The notes beneath the pieces are model-generated. The model was not told the DNA's origin, searched no databases, and worked only from the letters and a program-made list of their open reading frames with translations. A stretch of DNA of 64,000 nucleotides from Bolinopsis microptera (Eukaryota > Ctenophora > Tentaculata > Lobata > Bolinopsidae): assembly GCF_026151205.1 (NCBI RefSeq), contig NC_087078.1, positions 16,013,118 to 16,077,117 on the forward strand, written 5' to 3'. Below, piece after piece: positions 26,601 to 41,600 of this stretch; position 1 is the first letter of the stretch; each line of letters opens with the position of its first letter. Made by a program: the position numbers and the translations under genes.

Positions 26601-29600
26601 TTACTTTAATTAGTTGATATTTTGGTTTTATTAATTAAGTTGTTGAGCAACTAATAAATGCTTTTCTTAACCTTTCTTATCCCAATATCATGCCACTTCT
26701 TTACTTCATTTCTGAACTTAAAATTTAACTTCTTTCAATCTAGACAATTTGTTTACACGCACATACAAACTAATTACACACTATACACTCTATTATTAAG
26801 ATCCTGTATACACATCATATTGTGGTAGTTGACTCGAAAAGCTAACGGCGAATGTGGGATTTTGAGTTGATTACTATTGATGTATCGTACGCAAGCAGAT
26901 TTCAATAATAAACTCTCAAGTGATTGTGAACCTTCGATCTGGTCAGGTTAGTATGAGGTGTTGTACAAAACTGAAAACAGGTTACACACGTTGTACGTGT
27001 TGATACTTAATCAGCGTGTGCAAGTGTGGGTAGTGGGTACTGGGTATGCTAAACACAAATTCATCTGGATACAAATCCTTGCGCCATGAGATACCTTTGT
27101 TTTATACTCATAGAATAATGCCCCATCTAGGAGGAGTTCGATGTCAAGCTCAAAGTTTCTTAGCCGGCTCTAGTGACTGTTTACAAGATTATGTTTAGAA
27201 GTTTATTAGCTTTTTTTGCTCACAAATTGCCATTTTGAACTCTGGTCGAATTTGTCTTGAATTTCGTAACCTTCTCCGCTTTTTACCTATTTCTAGGATA
27301 CAATCAGCACACAGTGATCAATTTCAAGGCTTGTTTCTTCATCGTGTATCTTTAGAAAAATATAATTCTGCATAGAGGACCCGAGCGTGATTCCATTTCA
27401 TTTCTTTCTAGTTTTAAAAAAAATGTTTATACGGTACCGATCGTAAGCTTTTCAGAGTAATGGAGCAGGCAAAATGTACTAGAATTTAAAGATGAGATGA
27501 GGACGGAAGATGAATGTATTTTGCCGGAATTTATAAATACAGAGATCAAGAAAGATGAAGATGATTTACATATCAAATCAGAAATGTATTCGAATCCTAC
27601 TTTGCAGATGCAGTATATAACAGAACCTCGTCCACACTATGATTCTACGGTTATCGCTGGAGACACATATAAATATGAAGGCCAAACATCACCACAAAAT
27701 GTACAAAACAATGCTCATTTAGAACTTAACCAAACTTTTGTTGCCGAAACAGAATGGATGAAAGTAACCCAAAATCAATTAGAATTCTCTGATACTGTTT
27801 GCAGTCCCAGCAAAACATCAACATTACCTTCCGATCAGCGATCTCATACCGGCGAGTGTTCCTACAGTGCAAGCAAAAAATCATCTTTATTTTTACATCA
27901 GAGGAGTCATACCGGTGAAAAACCGTATAAATGCTCTGAATGTTCCTTCAGTGCAAGCCAAAGATCATCTTTAGTTCGCCACCAGAGGATTCATATCGGT
28001 GAAAAACCGTATAAATGCTCTGAATGTTCCTTCAGTGCAAGCCAAAGATCATCTTTATTTTTACATAAAAGGATTCATACCGGTGAAAAACCGTATAAAT
28101 GCTCTGATTGTTCCTTCAGTGCAAGCCAAAGATCATCTTTAGTTCGCCACCAGAGGATTCATACCGGTGAAAAACCGTATAAATGCTCTGAATGTTCCTA
28201 CAGTGCAAGCCAAAAATCAAATTTATTTTTACATCAGAGGATTCATACCGGTGAAAAACCGTATAAATGCTCTGAGTGTTCTTACAGTGCAAGCTACAAA
28301 TCATCTTTATTTTTACATCAGAGGATTCATACCGGTGAAAAACCGTATAAATGCTCTGAGTGTTCCTACAGTGCAAGCCAAAAATCAAATTTTATTTTAC
28401 ATCAGAGGACTCATACCGGTGAAAAACCGTATAAATGCTCTGAATGTTCCTTCAGTGCAAGCCAAAGATCATCTTTAGTTCGCCACCAGAGGACTCATAC
28501 CGGTGAAAAACCGTATAAATGCTCTGAATGTTCCTACAGTGCAAGCCAAAGATCATCTTTAGTTCGCCACCAGAGGACTCATACCAGTGAAAAACTGTAT
28601 AAATGCTCTGAATGTTCCTACAGTGCAAGCCAAAAAACATCTTTATTTTTACATCAGAGGATTCATACCGGTGAAAAACCGTATAAATGTAATAGATGTT
28701 CCTACAGCGCAAGCCTAAAATCACCTTTAGTTCGCCACCAGAAGGTTCATGCCAGTAAAAAGCCAAACCAATCTTCTGAATGTTCTTATAGAGATAGCCA
28801 TGAGTCAAGGTTGGTTTCTAATCAGCGGAATGATATCGGAGAAAACTCACATACTTTTTATAAAAGTGGCCAGGCTTCCAATCCTCTACAAAACGATACT
28901 GTTGGAGGACCAATAATTTTCGTTAAGCCTCTACCTTTGACGAAGCTTCTAACATTTGCAAAGCCTCTGACCTTATTTAACCCCTTTCACCCCAGTTTCA
29001 GCTTACCTCCCAGTTCCTCCTTCAGTTATCAACCAGCATCTCAAATGTCTCACCCTGCAGCTCCTCTCACCTTCTCACCTGGTGAGTCTGTCTTCACACC
29101 TCCTCCCTCTGTCTCACCTACCTACTCTACAACAAATCCTCCCCCTCTCATATCTCCAGTCAGTACAGTGGTTACGGGGCGTAAATAACTGGAGCATATC
29201 GCTATTGAAATGTATGTAATATCAAACGCCGGGGGATCACTAGTTATAAGTTAACGTACAGTGATCACTGAGGTCATATCTTGTTCCTGAACAGCATTAT
29301 ATCATATATCAGTCAAGACTGAGATTGTTAACAAGTTCAAGTGACACTCAACTCCTACGCATCAAATGAATGGGATAAATAATTGGATTTTGCAAGTTTT
29401 CTTCTCTATCCATCCCGAAACCCGGAATTTGAAACTGACAAACATTCCTTTCTCCGATCCCGGCTCCCTTTGTCTATTTTGACATAGAAGTCTGAGCGGC
29501 GCGTGGCAGTGGGGTATTGTTTTGTTTGGTGTGAAATATTGTGAAGATATATTGTGTGAAGATATATTCTCTGTTGAAGATACGAACGATCAGTGGAAGA

Positions 29601-32600
29601 TGATGCGTAATTTAGCCACTCTAGTCTGGGAAAAATTACGGCAAATCAATTATTTTCCCCGGAACATCACAGTCAATGATATTGTAGTTGTACCTAACTG
29701 GAAGAGATGATTACATTTTCCTTGATCGGTCTCCTCCCAAAAACAAGTCTGGCTTTCTTGTCATCTTTTCTTGAAAAAATCATGGAACTTGCAATGGCCA
29801 AATTTTAAAATGTCGTTATTAATTTGCAAGAAAAGATGTGTGAAACATTACTTAGCTTGGACTGCTCGCAATGTTTTTCTTTGTGACAAGCACAAACTTG
29901 AATGACAATTGACACGTTTTAGTAAAATAGCCGACTGTTTTACGCGTATTGGGCGTGCTTGTTTACGATAAATAGCAAAACATGATGTTTTAATAGTATT
30001 AAATTAGTATAAAAGTAATGACTCAAGAGAACGGAAAGTGTTTTAAAACTGTTTTGTTTACGAATGATAGCACGGTATTTTCTAACAAGCCTGATGATTT
30101 CACGTTTAATCGTGACGTGTGAAGTTACACCGCAGATGATGTGATTTTACGTGATGAAGTAGAGATTTACTTGTTGAATATCTAAAATATGAAGTAAAGT
30201 TTTAATATATTTAAAACATCTTCCTGGACTAGGGACGGAATGCCAGAATGTCGGAATGAGAGTCACACGTACACAGTGAGAAAGTGTCCCATATAAAACA
30301 TGGTGTGTGGTCTCCTGCAATAATTCATCTTGTTTGAGGATATTTTTCATTTTTATTTAATATTTTCCTTACGTCATTCGATTTTTTAACGTTGGTTAAT
30401 CTTTTGGACAATGTAAGTGATAGATCTTCTTGAAGATATATTTAACGTTCGTTGCGTAAAATTCTACAACTAAACTTGAAGATTGTCAGCAATAAATAAC
30501 CAAAATAATATTTGTCATATAAACGGCAATCTGATAGCGATATCACTTTATTTCGGAAGAAACTGTACCTGTGTGTAGTAATTGAGTTTGCGGATGTGTA
30601 ATACGCAATAAGGGCACGACATAATACTATTTTGTTTCCCGGAATTTGGATTTTGACATTCTTGAACGATCCGGATCTTATCATAAAAGAGTGCCGAGTT
30701 TAAGTCGGAATCAAAACGAAGGAACCCCAAATATATTGAGAATATTGACACCTACAGTTTCTGTTAAATACCAGAGATCAGTTAGAATGACACAAAAACT
30801 TAACATTCCCACAACTTAATTATCACCTTAATAACACCAGAATGTGTGTGTGTGTGTGTGTGTCTGTCTGTCTGTCTGTCCGTGTGTAATTTCCGGTCGG
30901 TTATACAAAAAAAACGGTAAGAGTTACGGGACTGATTTTTTCGGTATAGTGTCGACAAAACTCTGATGAAGCCCATAGGAAATTTTTTTTAAAATCGGCC
31001 GGTGGTAAGTGGTTTTATTGATGGTTTTGTACCACAAATGTTACATAAAGTTGCTTGAGCAGAACGGCAAGAGTTACGGGGCCTGCTCTCTCTTTCTCTC
31101 GCTCTCTCTCATTACTGTGTAATATGTTATCTGCTGCATTTAAGTAGCGTCATAATTGGATTAGCCCGGAAGATTTGCTGTAATGTTATACCTTAAGCTT
31201 ATTAGGGGAGGGAGTACTGTTAGTGTTTGGGGTCTGTTTGGACTGCAGAGAGAGAGAGAGAGAGAGTTCATACGACAATGTTATGCGTGTTTTCAAATAT
31301 AATATGCGGGTGTGGTGCGGAGTTAACAAGGGTTAATTTCTATAACGATTTAAATAAAAATAGAAAGCGGTTCAGGACGGGAGTGATGAGGTGTAATACT
31401 CGGTGTTCAGACCTTATGATCATGGAATGTGGTGCCTAATAATGATTAAATTATCCACAAGAAATAACTGATTATGAGATTATTGTTTAAGAAACTATTG
31501 GGTCACCTAATGCGGGTTTTGACTCAGCGGGTAATTACTCCTACCCTTTTTAACTGCGGCAGTGAAATCCCGGCCGTAGGCCGGGTTACACTAGTAAATA
31601 ATAATATGTAAAAGAGTGTTATACTATTATATCATATTATTATAATATTACCTGTCAAGTAGTACTTTGTTTCTGACCACCCCCGCCACACTATCCACAG
31701 AGAAAACATCACTATCAGTCAGCAGAGAGAAAGTCATCTTGTCTTCATCACTCGTATCTACATCTGTAGCTACCAGTGTCGTTATTTCCGACCCTGAGTT
31801 GTAGTAAAATTATAATCTATATTATACAAAACGATACAAGAGTAGGTATCTCCCGGTGTCGGGATTTCCTGAGGCTTGCTTATCTCCTTTTTAGTTAAAC
31901 TCTAAGCCACTTTGTGCCAATTAGTAATCTATATCAGACAGCAATCCACCGTACGAGCAAAATTATTAATTTCGTAGTCCAAAAATCTGATTCAACAAAA
32001 AATAAAAACTGTGACTGTGAGTGAGGTTTTACAGTTAATATAGATTGTTGCTAATACCAATATTTTTACCGTAAGTTTATATACCGGGAGATATTTAGTT
32101 AATAATTAGTAACCAATTATTTAATAATTAGTTACTTGAGGTTTGAGTGGTCAAGATTGTTAGGTACACAAATAATTTTCAGTTATAGACCGTTAAACAC
32201 CGAATTTAGTATTAAATAATTAAATTTCGCAACCACAGCGCCCCTTAAATCACCTATTTTGCAGCTATAAAAGAACATGAACTATTTACCTCACGACCTT
32301 TTGAAGTTCGAAAAGTTGCTTAACTAATTTGTGCAACTTTACCACTCGCAATGAAACATGACGCAAATCAAGCACCTCCATTTTCCACCATACACAACTA
32401 AACACGTGTTTCAGATGTAACCACTATACGGGGCCCCGCAATCCGAATGGTCCATCCTCCTTCGACAGTGACTGGTCATACTCGAGAACTAAAATAAACA
32501 CTAATTTTGACACCTCACTGCACAGCCCACAGGAGACACAAAAACAAACCACCACCTTCAAGCTTCAGTACTTTCAACAATAACATTGACTCACTTCACG

Positions 32601-35600
32601 ACCGGCACATAACAGAATCTGCTCTCTATTCTTATGCCTGAACAACATCCAACAAGCTCTTATATTTAATAAATATTAGAGCATGTGAATAACTAAGATA
32701 TCACCTATAATTTACGTCGTTCCATTGCGTATCCATCTCACTCATTCTACACCTCTATTACAGATTACAATTGTTCATTGTCTGTCCACATGCACACGTT
32801 ATATTGATACTGATAGAGTTGAACTGCCAGCAGAGATAAAAAGGCCACCTAAGTTTCAATAATACAGGGTGGGCCAAAAGTCAGTGTGCAAACGTTGGGT
32901 CTTATACCTCCGCCGTGTTTTATATTTGAGAGCTGTTGCTTTGCAGATGGCATACTGTACTTACTGGTTCGAGGATTCCGTCGTCAAAATTTGAAAATTC
33001 GAATATTTTAGACCACGCCCATTCAATATTAAAACACCTATATTGTTTTCTCTGAACATGCTGAACGCCTAATTTTTTTAGAAACGGTAGATTATCAAAT
33101 TTTGCATATGATCTGAAAACATGAGGTAAAACGGATTAGAAATGACGAAGTTATTAAGCATTTTGTGTATCTCGTTAACAAAATTGACTGGGTGATTATG
33201 TGACACCATGACACGACACCTTAATTGGGCACTCTTAACAATTCCCATAATGTTTAACGGGGTAGTTAACGGGGTCACCTTATCACGTGATTAGGTAAAC
33301 CAATCACCTGATCACACGTAATGAATAAACTCGTTATGCTTCATATCTCGGTCATCTGAGAAGCTACAGTTCTAATTCTTTCAGGACAAACGTAATTCGA
33401 ATGGCCAAACACAATTCAATAACATTTAGCTTGATCCGACTATCCAAACTATCAAATAAATGTGAAAATGAACCTCCATTTGAAAAAAATGAACGCGAAT
33501 ATTTTTCGAGTTGACAAATTCCTCGAACCAGTGGTGGTACTAAGTCATACCAGAAGGAAGTATTTCAATTGGGCACTCAGTGACTGAGCTATTAAGGCCA
33601 ACGTTTGCACACTGACTTTTGGCCCACCCTGTAGAATATACTGATATTGAAACGTCATGTGCAGCCGTTATTATTCTGTATTGTCGTAATGTGGGCCAAG
33701 TAAAGGAAAGAAAACAGTTGAATTGTCGCCTGTCAAGCAAGAGTAGCGCACATGCGGTTTACAAACATCGGCTGTTCATCTGGTACCAGTCTCTGTGACT
33801 TCAGTGAAACGTAAATTCATGAGAAATAATTCTAGAAATTTATCTACGACTAAAACAGCTAGTTTGTCGATCAACAATTATTCCATGTCATGTACTCGCT
33901 ACTGTTCCACAGCCTGCACAGTTCACTGCCCTAGTGTCCTCGCTGTCAAACTCTAAATTTCTCCACTTTCCCACCTGATCACTTTCCCACTTCTCCACAG
34001 ACTCCACTCCTCACATTCTACTCTGCCCCGTTACTCCACTGCTCTGAGTGCTGCCCTGCCAATATTCTACAGTTGTTCCGGTACTCTATATTGTTGAGTG
34101 TGCTGGTGATATTCTGGTAATGAATTGGAGGTTCTTTAACAGCAATTATAAATCCCAGCATCATTATAAGCCCGTCGCAATAAACCCATGACTGACCTTT
34201 CAATTGACAGAGGTGCGAACTCTGCGAAGTTAACGGAGAAATTTCCCACTATCTTCATGATTAAAACTCCAGTTTCTCCCTCTCTTCACTGGTCCGACAA
34301 TCGAGATACTAAATATTTTACCGAGCCGAAAGTTGGGAAGATGCGAATTCCTGACATTGTTGCCATGGCAACTCAAATTTAAGTTATCACGCGAAATATA
34401 TCATTTCAACAAGCTTCTCCGTGATTTTAATGGAGGGTCGGATAAATGTGTGGAAGGTTTCCAACGCACGCCTCAACTTGGCTAGGTCTCCTAAAACCAG
34501 ACGTAACTCATTCTTACTCAAGTATGTGTCATGTTCAACTCAATTAGACGTTCATGTAAAATTAACATTGTGATTAGTTTTTGAAATGAGAAAGGCGGAT
34601 ACTTGGTGTCTTTCTCTCACAGAATCTCAGATAGAGGTCACGTGATAACACATTATTAGGTAAGGGTAACTGTGCACGCTAAGATATGGGCAGGGCAGCC
34701 CTATTACGACACAGCACATACAAGTTAGCATGTATTTCAATTAAGAAGTTCATTAATATTTATGGGTAGATTTAAAGGAACCATGTTCAAGGTAGGACCT
34801 AAGTAGATAATATCTTGATATCCACACTTCTATATACACGACCTACATACATGAAAAGCGGAATGAGCCTTTGAGGATAACTTGGTGAGATTCTGATCTA
34901 TAACCTGTTCTGTTTCAGAGAATAAGAAAGATGCAATAATTTCAAAAAATATAAAATTGAACCACTAACCTATCCCAACGTCCTCTTTAACAGTGACCAG
35001 ACCCAGATCTTGCAGAACAGGAGGGTTATCATTAACATCAGATACGATAAGGTTGTAGTTACAGACAGTAGAGAGGGTGTTACTGGTGCTGTTATCTGTT
35101 ACTGTTACTTCTACTGTCGTGCTCTTTGTCACTTCGTAGTCAAACTCCTTCTGTGGATGGAAATAGTGGTAAAGATATTAATCGTCAGATTATGAAAAAG
35201 AAGGTTGAAATTTTGTTGTGTCGTAATAATCTCAACATATCGAATCATAACATTTGTGAGCTGATTTCGATGTTTCACGACTAGTTGTCTCCTAAAGCGA
35301 ACGATAGTTAAGGCCCCTAATAAGTCAAACTCTAAGAGAAACTGAAGAATTCAATAAATATTACATGTATTTACCTTAACATTAACAGCTCCATCCTCAT
35401 CAACTGAGTACCTCGCTGTGTCCACTATACTGTAAATCAGTTCTGCATTACGACCTATATCCTCATCATCTGCTTCTATGTTGAACACCTTTCCAACCTG
35501 AGCATTAATCAAGACGTCATAATTAATTTAATAACGACATCATGCACAAGGAAGGGGCTTGGTAGCATGGTTAATCTGACATGGTGTCAACTTTCATGCC

Positions 35601-38600
35601 AGCGTCAAATTACGGCAATTATGTAATACATTTCTGAAATTGGAACCAACTCAGTTGTTTAGTCTAATGGGAGTAAATTAGATCATATTATTATTATTAT
35701 TTAAAACAAAGAAATAGCTTACAAAGTTTTCAGCAACAGTGAAACTCTGGTCACAGTTAATTATAGAAGGTTCATTATCGTTATCATCCAATACTCTCAA
35801 AATGAATTGAACTTCTCTAGATCGGACTGGGGTGCCGCTATCTTCGGCTCTGAGATGTTTTTGGTGATCATGAATCTGATGTTTCAAATGTTAGGAGATT
35901 CATGTTTTAAATTTAAGAAAGTGAAACTGTAACCTAGGGGAACACATTCCACAATGAAGTTAATAACTAGAGAAAGTCTCACTTGATTATAAGAGTGTAA
36001 GAGTCAGTCTCCTCTCTGTTTAACACTGCTTTAGTAACTATCTGCCCGATATCACCTTGTTTTACTGCGTACTCGAACCTATCACTGTACCCTCCCTCGA
36101 TTGTAACTGATATCTGTAACATGTATCTGTTACAAAATATACAGGTATCTGTTACGAGAGTGGATTTGTTAAATCTTACTCGTTGTGATAAACTATTATT
36201 TAAAATAAAGCTAACATAGTCCGACACGACAATTTAATCAAATTACAAAACAACCTTACAAACAAATCTTTTAAAATTCATAACCGAACCTTGGAATTGT
36301 CTCCAGAATCCTTGTCTGATATCTGAACTTTACACACAATACTTCCTATAGGGAGATTCTCCCTCAACTCCACTGTCTCACCGTTTGTAGGGGATAATAT
36401 CACCGGTCTGAAAATAAAATCAGTAAAATACAGATAATTATGGTGATAAACGACGATTCTGTAATGGCGCAAATCTGGTTGCAACCGTCTGAAGTTATTG
36501 TCAACTTATACTACACATTTCCGTCACATTATATCATGGATAAAGTAATAGGTCTCATTTCACTCTCATAATATCTGGGTTCTCATAAAGCTAAGTGAAT
36601 ATTTTCCGTATCAGTAAGCCAATAACGCATATCACCAGCATGCCCAGTACGTTTAGTGTAGCACATTGTACAGTTTTGCTTGTTTTATGTCTGCAGCTGG
36701 GAACAACCAAGAAACACCAGGACGATCAGAAAATAATGATAATCTTGATGAAGGAGCAGTATCACCACTGAAAATAGAACAGCCAGACAACGATATTGTT
36801 AATGAAGGAGCAACACCTCCACAGGATCTGCAGCTTAGAAGTGAAGAGAACCAAGAACCCACCATCCAGGTTCACAAGAGAGAATGTACACTAGCAACGG
36901 AGAGATTAGATAACTTTACATCAGTTCAGCCAGCAACAGAAGATGAAGCAAGAGATGGAGGAGAAGTAGGGGAAGGAGGTTCAATCCCCTCCTACAGACT
37001 GACAGTTCAAGAGTTCTTCACCCAGTCAGGGTTAGGAAAATTCCAGTATCTTCACGCCCTGTGTTTCGTCTTCGTCTTCATTAGAGATGGTATGGAGGTG
37101 ATCTACGCCGCCCTAATCAAACCCTCCCTTGCCTGTCTGTGGCAACTTAACACATTTGAGGGAGCCCTGATTCCGGCACTGCCTGCACTTACATACGCAG
37201 TAGGTTCTCAGGTTGCGGGTATAGCAGCTGATAAACTCGGGAGGAAACCGGTTCTACAGGTCTGTCTTGGTCTGTCTCTTACACTGGATATCGGGTGTGC
37301 CTTTTCAGAATCTTTCCTTGTGTTTATAATTCTTAGGGCGTCATCAGCCTTCTTTTTGGGCGGTGCTTTTGGGACGGTTCTGACTACATGGATTGAAATA
37401 GTCCCTAAAACAAAGAGGTTCAAATCTCTGTTTTACTTCGCTCTATTCTGGACAACCGGAACAGTTGTGGCTGTCGCTGATGGCTGGTTCATGGACAAAC
37501 ATGACCGACTAGACTATCACTTCTTTATCCTTGTTCTCTGCATCCCCTCACTGCTGGCTTTTGTATTTTCCTTCCTTGTGTACGAGACAGCAAGTTACTA
37601 TATAGCTGCAGGGAAGGTGGATAAAGCAGTTAAACTGATAAAGGAAGTGATAGAGATAAATAAGATGGAACCAGCATCTTACGATGTGCTCTGTGAGGGA
37701 ATGCACTACGACAGAGGTGCTGTTATCAAGCTCTTCCAGATGCCTTACGCTAAAGTTTCTCTCTGTTTCATGGCTATTTCATATTCTGTCGGTTGGACAT
37801 TTGGTGGGTGGACTGTTTTGATATCGAGCTTGTTTACCAACGAGTTCTGTACCTACAGGAGCATGTTTGCGTACTCCTCTGAGTACTGTAAAGCGCTGAC
37901 TGACGAAGCGTACCTTCTCATACTCTTAGCAGTGTTAGGCGGGTACCTGGGATACATCGCAGCTTACACCATTTCCAACAAAACAGGACCTATGAACTAT
38001 GTTTCAGTGACCTACTTCTGCGCGTTCTACCTGTTTGTTGTGTTGAACTTCTGCTTGCTCCCCTTCCCACTCTCCTACTACCTGTATTATCTGGAATTGT
38101 TTTCGACGCGCGCATTGTTGGGAGGTGGATATCTGATGTTGTGGCTTTACACTCCCGTCTACTATCACACACAAGTCAGAGCAGTGGGTGTTGGGTTGGG
38201 GATATGTAGCCTGAAGCTAGGGACAGCCAGTGCTGCGGTGCTGATCGCGTATCTTGATATGCCGTTTAAGTTGTATAGTTTCGCTGCGTTTTGTTTAGTA
38301 GTGATGTTCCTGGCGGTGGTGCTCAGCGAGCCACGCACACGGAAAATATTGTTTGCAGAAACTGACGCTGTGATAGAAACACGAGATCTGGATGAGCTCT
38401 ACAAACACCACCATGTTCCACCCTCAGATCTAGGCTGGCACATCCGGAACATACAGATCAAGGAGGGCCAGAACAAGAAGAAAGTAGCGCCGTTTGCTAA
38501 TGATCACAGTAGTACACACGGGCCTGATTTCAACTGGGTAGATTTAACACCCTCCGCAGCAACAACCACTACTAGTACCAAATCTCTCAAATACAGCTTC

Positions 38601-41600
38601 AGTGTGGATTCTTCCAGGACACCCGATGCGGAGCTGCCATTGAACGCATTCCGGGGACGGCAAGTGTACCGTGACGCATCAACACCCGGTAAACCAACAT
38701 TCAACTTTGACCGCTCTATCTATCCAATCAGAAAAGTAAAGAAAGTGAAGGATAAGGGAAAGTTCCACATTAGGCCCATGTCAGTAGCAGGGCTGGTAGA
38801 CGAGCGGACCTATATTCTAACCCCGACTGAAGTAAGGTCCGAGGGTAACACGCCGGATCCTAGTGCCGCACTGAGGGAGCGTGTTATTGTGAAGAGGACT
38901 GTTGTTGAGAGACCTCCGGAGCCGGTATATGAGAATGTGAAGAAGAGGACTCGTGGAAGAAGTTCAGGTAGTGAGAAGTAGAATGTGTTTGAAATCTTTT
39001 AACACTGATAATGACGTGCCAAAATAATTTGGATTATGCGTCTTACCACAGATTTCATTACAAATTAATAGTCTTTTGGTTTTCGATGTATGTAGTTTTA
39101 AAATGGCAGCGCCGTTATTAACATGATGTAAATATTTGTGGGTGGTATTAAAAACTAATTGAATTTCGAGATTTACTTTTAACATTTGTTAAGGAAATTA
39201 AAAAACCACCAAAATCCGCTTCCACACTGTCACTACATATTCATAACCAAACATTTGTAAACTAAATATCTAGATTCAAAACAACTAACTGGTTGTCGTT
39301 GACATCCAGCACAGCTACCACCACACTAACGCTACTCTTCCTGGAGACAGTACCACTGTCCTGAGCTTCCACTTGGAACGTGTAACTTGATACTGTTTCT
39401 CTGTCCAGCGCACGTGTTACTATTATATCGCCGTTATCCTGGGGCAATAAGTTAAATCAACTTGGCATTTAACAAATCGTTTAAGTAACTAAATAACAGC
39501 GCTATAAAAACAAGAGTAGTTTACAAATTTTCATTCGATTTGTGATCCTCAAAATTGAGTTTCTGCACTGGAAATGACCCTCAATTAAGTTCCTATAACG
39601 AAGGTCAACTCCAGTAAACACTAACAGTCGACTTACTCGCACAGCAAAAGGTAAGTTATCTCCCAGTAACGAGTACAGAACTTTGCCGTTATCCCCCGAG
39701 TCGGCGTCAATAGCCACCACTGTCAGCACTACTGTCTGTGTCCCTGCATCTTCTGCTACTGAATCAGTGTAGGAGGAGGATTCAAACTCTGGTCTGGGAG
39801 TGATGTTTGTTAAGTTTCTATGTACCGATCGGGAATAATTATTCTTGAGTCTGTGTTTGAAGACTGTACATTTCTTCTTATATTATTAATTATTTAGATC
39901 TTAAATAATTCAATGACTTATTCCATATTTAGCATAATACTCTTATTTATTTATACGGAGTACATAATATTCAGTCCATTATCCATCTATAAATATACCG
40001 CACAGAAATTACCCTTACTTTAAAAAACTATACATTTTTTCTTCATTTTCCATAGTTTCTCGCTAATATGCAGATGATTTGAGACTAAAGTTACTGTAGC
40101 GAATAATGGCTTTAGAATGTTTCACGTAACTGTTCGATACATATAATAATATTCTGACTCATTAAGTTAAACTTTGAACAATGACAAGCACAAAGTACAT
40201 TGTTGAAAAAGTGGGCATGCTAAACTCCTTCAGTCGCTGCTTGCTAACAACTTCTTAAATATAAAACTCTTTAAAACTCGGTTAAGTTGCATAAGTCCCA
40301 TTTAATCAAAACCAATCAGTTTGAGTGGTGTTTGTTTGTTAGACAGTATGGCGAGGAGGACAAGTAGATGAGCTTCTCAACCTCATTAAGTAGATGAGCT
40401 TCTCAACCTCATTAAGATCATGAGACTGGTAACCTTTTACTTATCTCCTAATTTTACTGAGCTTCTTACTGTTGTACCACATAACCACATTTAACGTTTA
40501 AAATGCACATAAAATATATTCTACTAGTTAAAACTCCTGATGCATCTCGTGTACTCATGAGAAATTTCCAGAAACATTCCACGAAATCCACACATTTTGT
40601 CCCACGAATAATATTTGGACTGCAGCAGTAGAATAACAGCATGCATGACAGGAGCGGAAGATGTAGAGTGCAGTGTAAACACGACTTCTGGCTCTACAAT
40701 GGGGGAGATACTGCACAGCTTATCGACTTGCAACAATGTGGAGAATGGGAAATATGCGGGGCATTGTTAACAAGATCATGGTAATTGTGTTATGATACAT
40801 TTATATCGTGAGAAGTTGTTTTCTTAACTACACTCAATTACACTTCATGAGCAGTGGGCTGCATTCTATGAATCATATAAATTCAGCTTTAGATCAAAGA
40901 CATAATATGAATATAAAATGCACATTAAATGTACAACATGTGCTTTAAAACGCCTAGTAATTTGAACCAATTAAGAAGCCCTCACTTGTGATCATTAATG
41001 TCGTTAACAGTGACGGTTAACACCAGGGTGTCTGACTTATCATCTTTGTCGTAGGCTCTGATATTCAGCACAAAAGACTTGTCTCCCGTGTCGTAGTCCA
41101 GTTCCTGTGAAGATCACAGTTTAAATCAGATTCTGAGGGTTTAGATTCAGAGAGTAGTGGGGAGTGAGGGTTGGTAATCTGGAGGAAATGGAGATATGTG
41201 GTCTAGTAGAAATGGAGAATGTGGCTGCATACTGTGTGTTGGATACTCAAGATGTCTAAAGAAGGGTGAATAAGAATGTATAATTTTAAGGGTTGATGAA
41301 AGTGTACCTTGATAATTTTAAGCGAAAGTGGTAAAGTGCCCCCTGACCATGTTCCAGTAACGATCTCGAACTTATCTGTGTCTGTCGTCAACTCATATCC
41401 CGATACACTGAAAAGAAATGTACATTCATAGATACAAATCACTTAGTTTAACTTCCAGTTTTCAGACCAATTACTCGTTACAATATCGATAAAGTGAAAT
41501 TTTAAGCCGAAGGAAATTCAGTATCTTCCCGTATTAACTATATTCGCACCAACTATTATCAAAACCTATCAAACAAGTCATACAGCTTGACACAAATCAA

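Larger units (their letters stand above)
23670..31651. other. Cadherin intron 13, 8 kb, host of the zinc-finger gene
   Basis: Bounded by exon 13 (ends ...GAC AG) and exon 14 (begins A GAA), which together give Arg and continue a cadherin repeat. Besides the zinc-finger gene it holds simple repeats and a possible Helitron end. I see nothing supportable in 24,000-27,400 beyond a diverged short duplication at about 24,690-24,830. Confidence 0.85.

Noticed and set aside
28116..28808. Antisense and shifted-frame open stretches across the zinc-finger array
   Set aside because: By-products of an 84-bp repeat whose length is a multiple of three, which keeps other frames open.
29522..29710. 62-codon open frame after the zinc-finger gene (FGVKYCEDIL start)
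   Set aside because: Composition is mildly protein-like, but the start is not ATG-supported, there is no splice or domain evidence, and the region is intronic to the cadherin.
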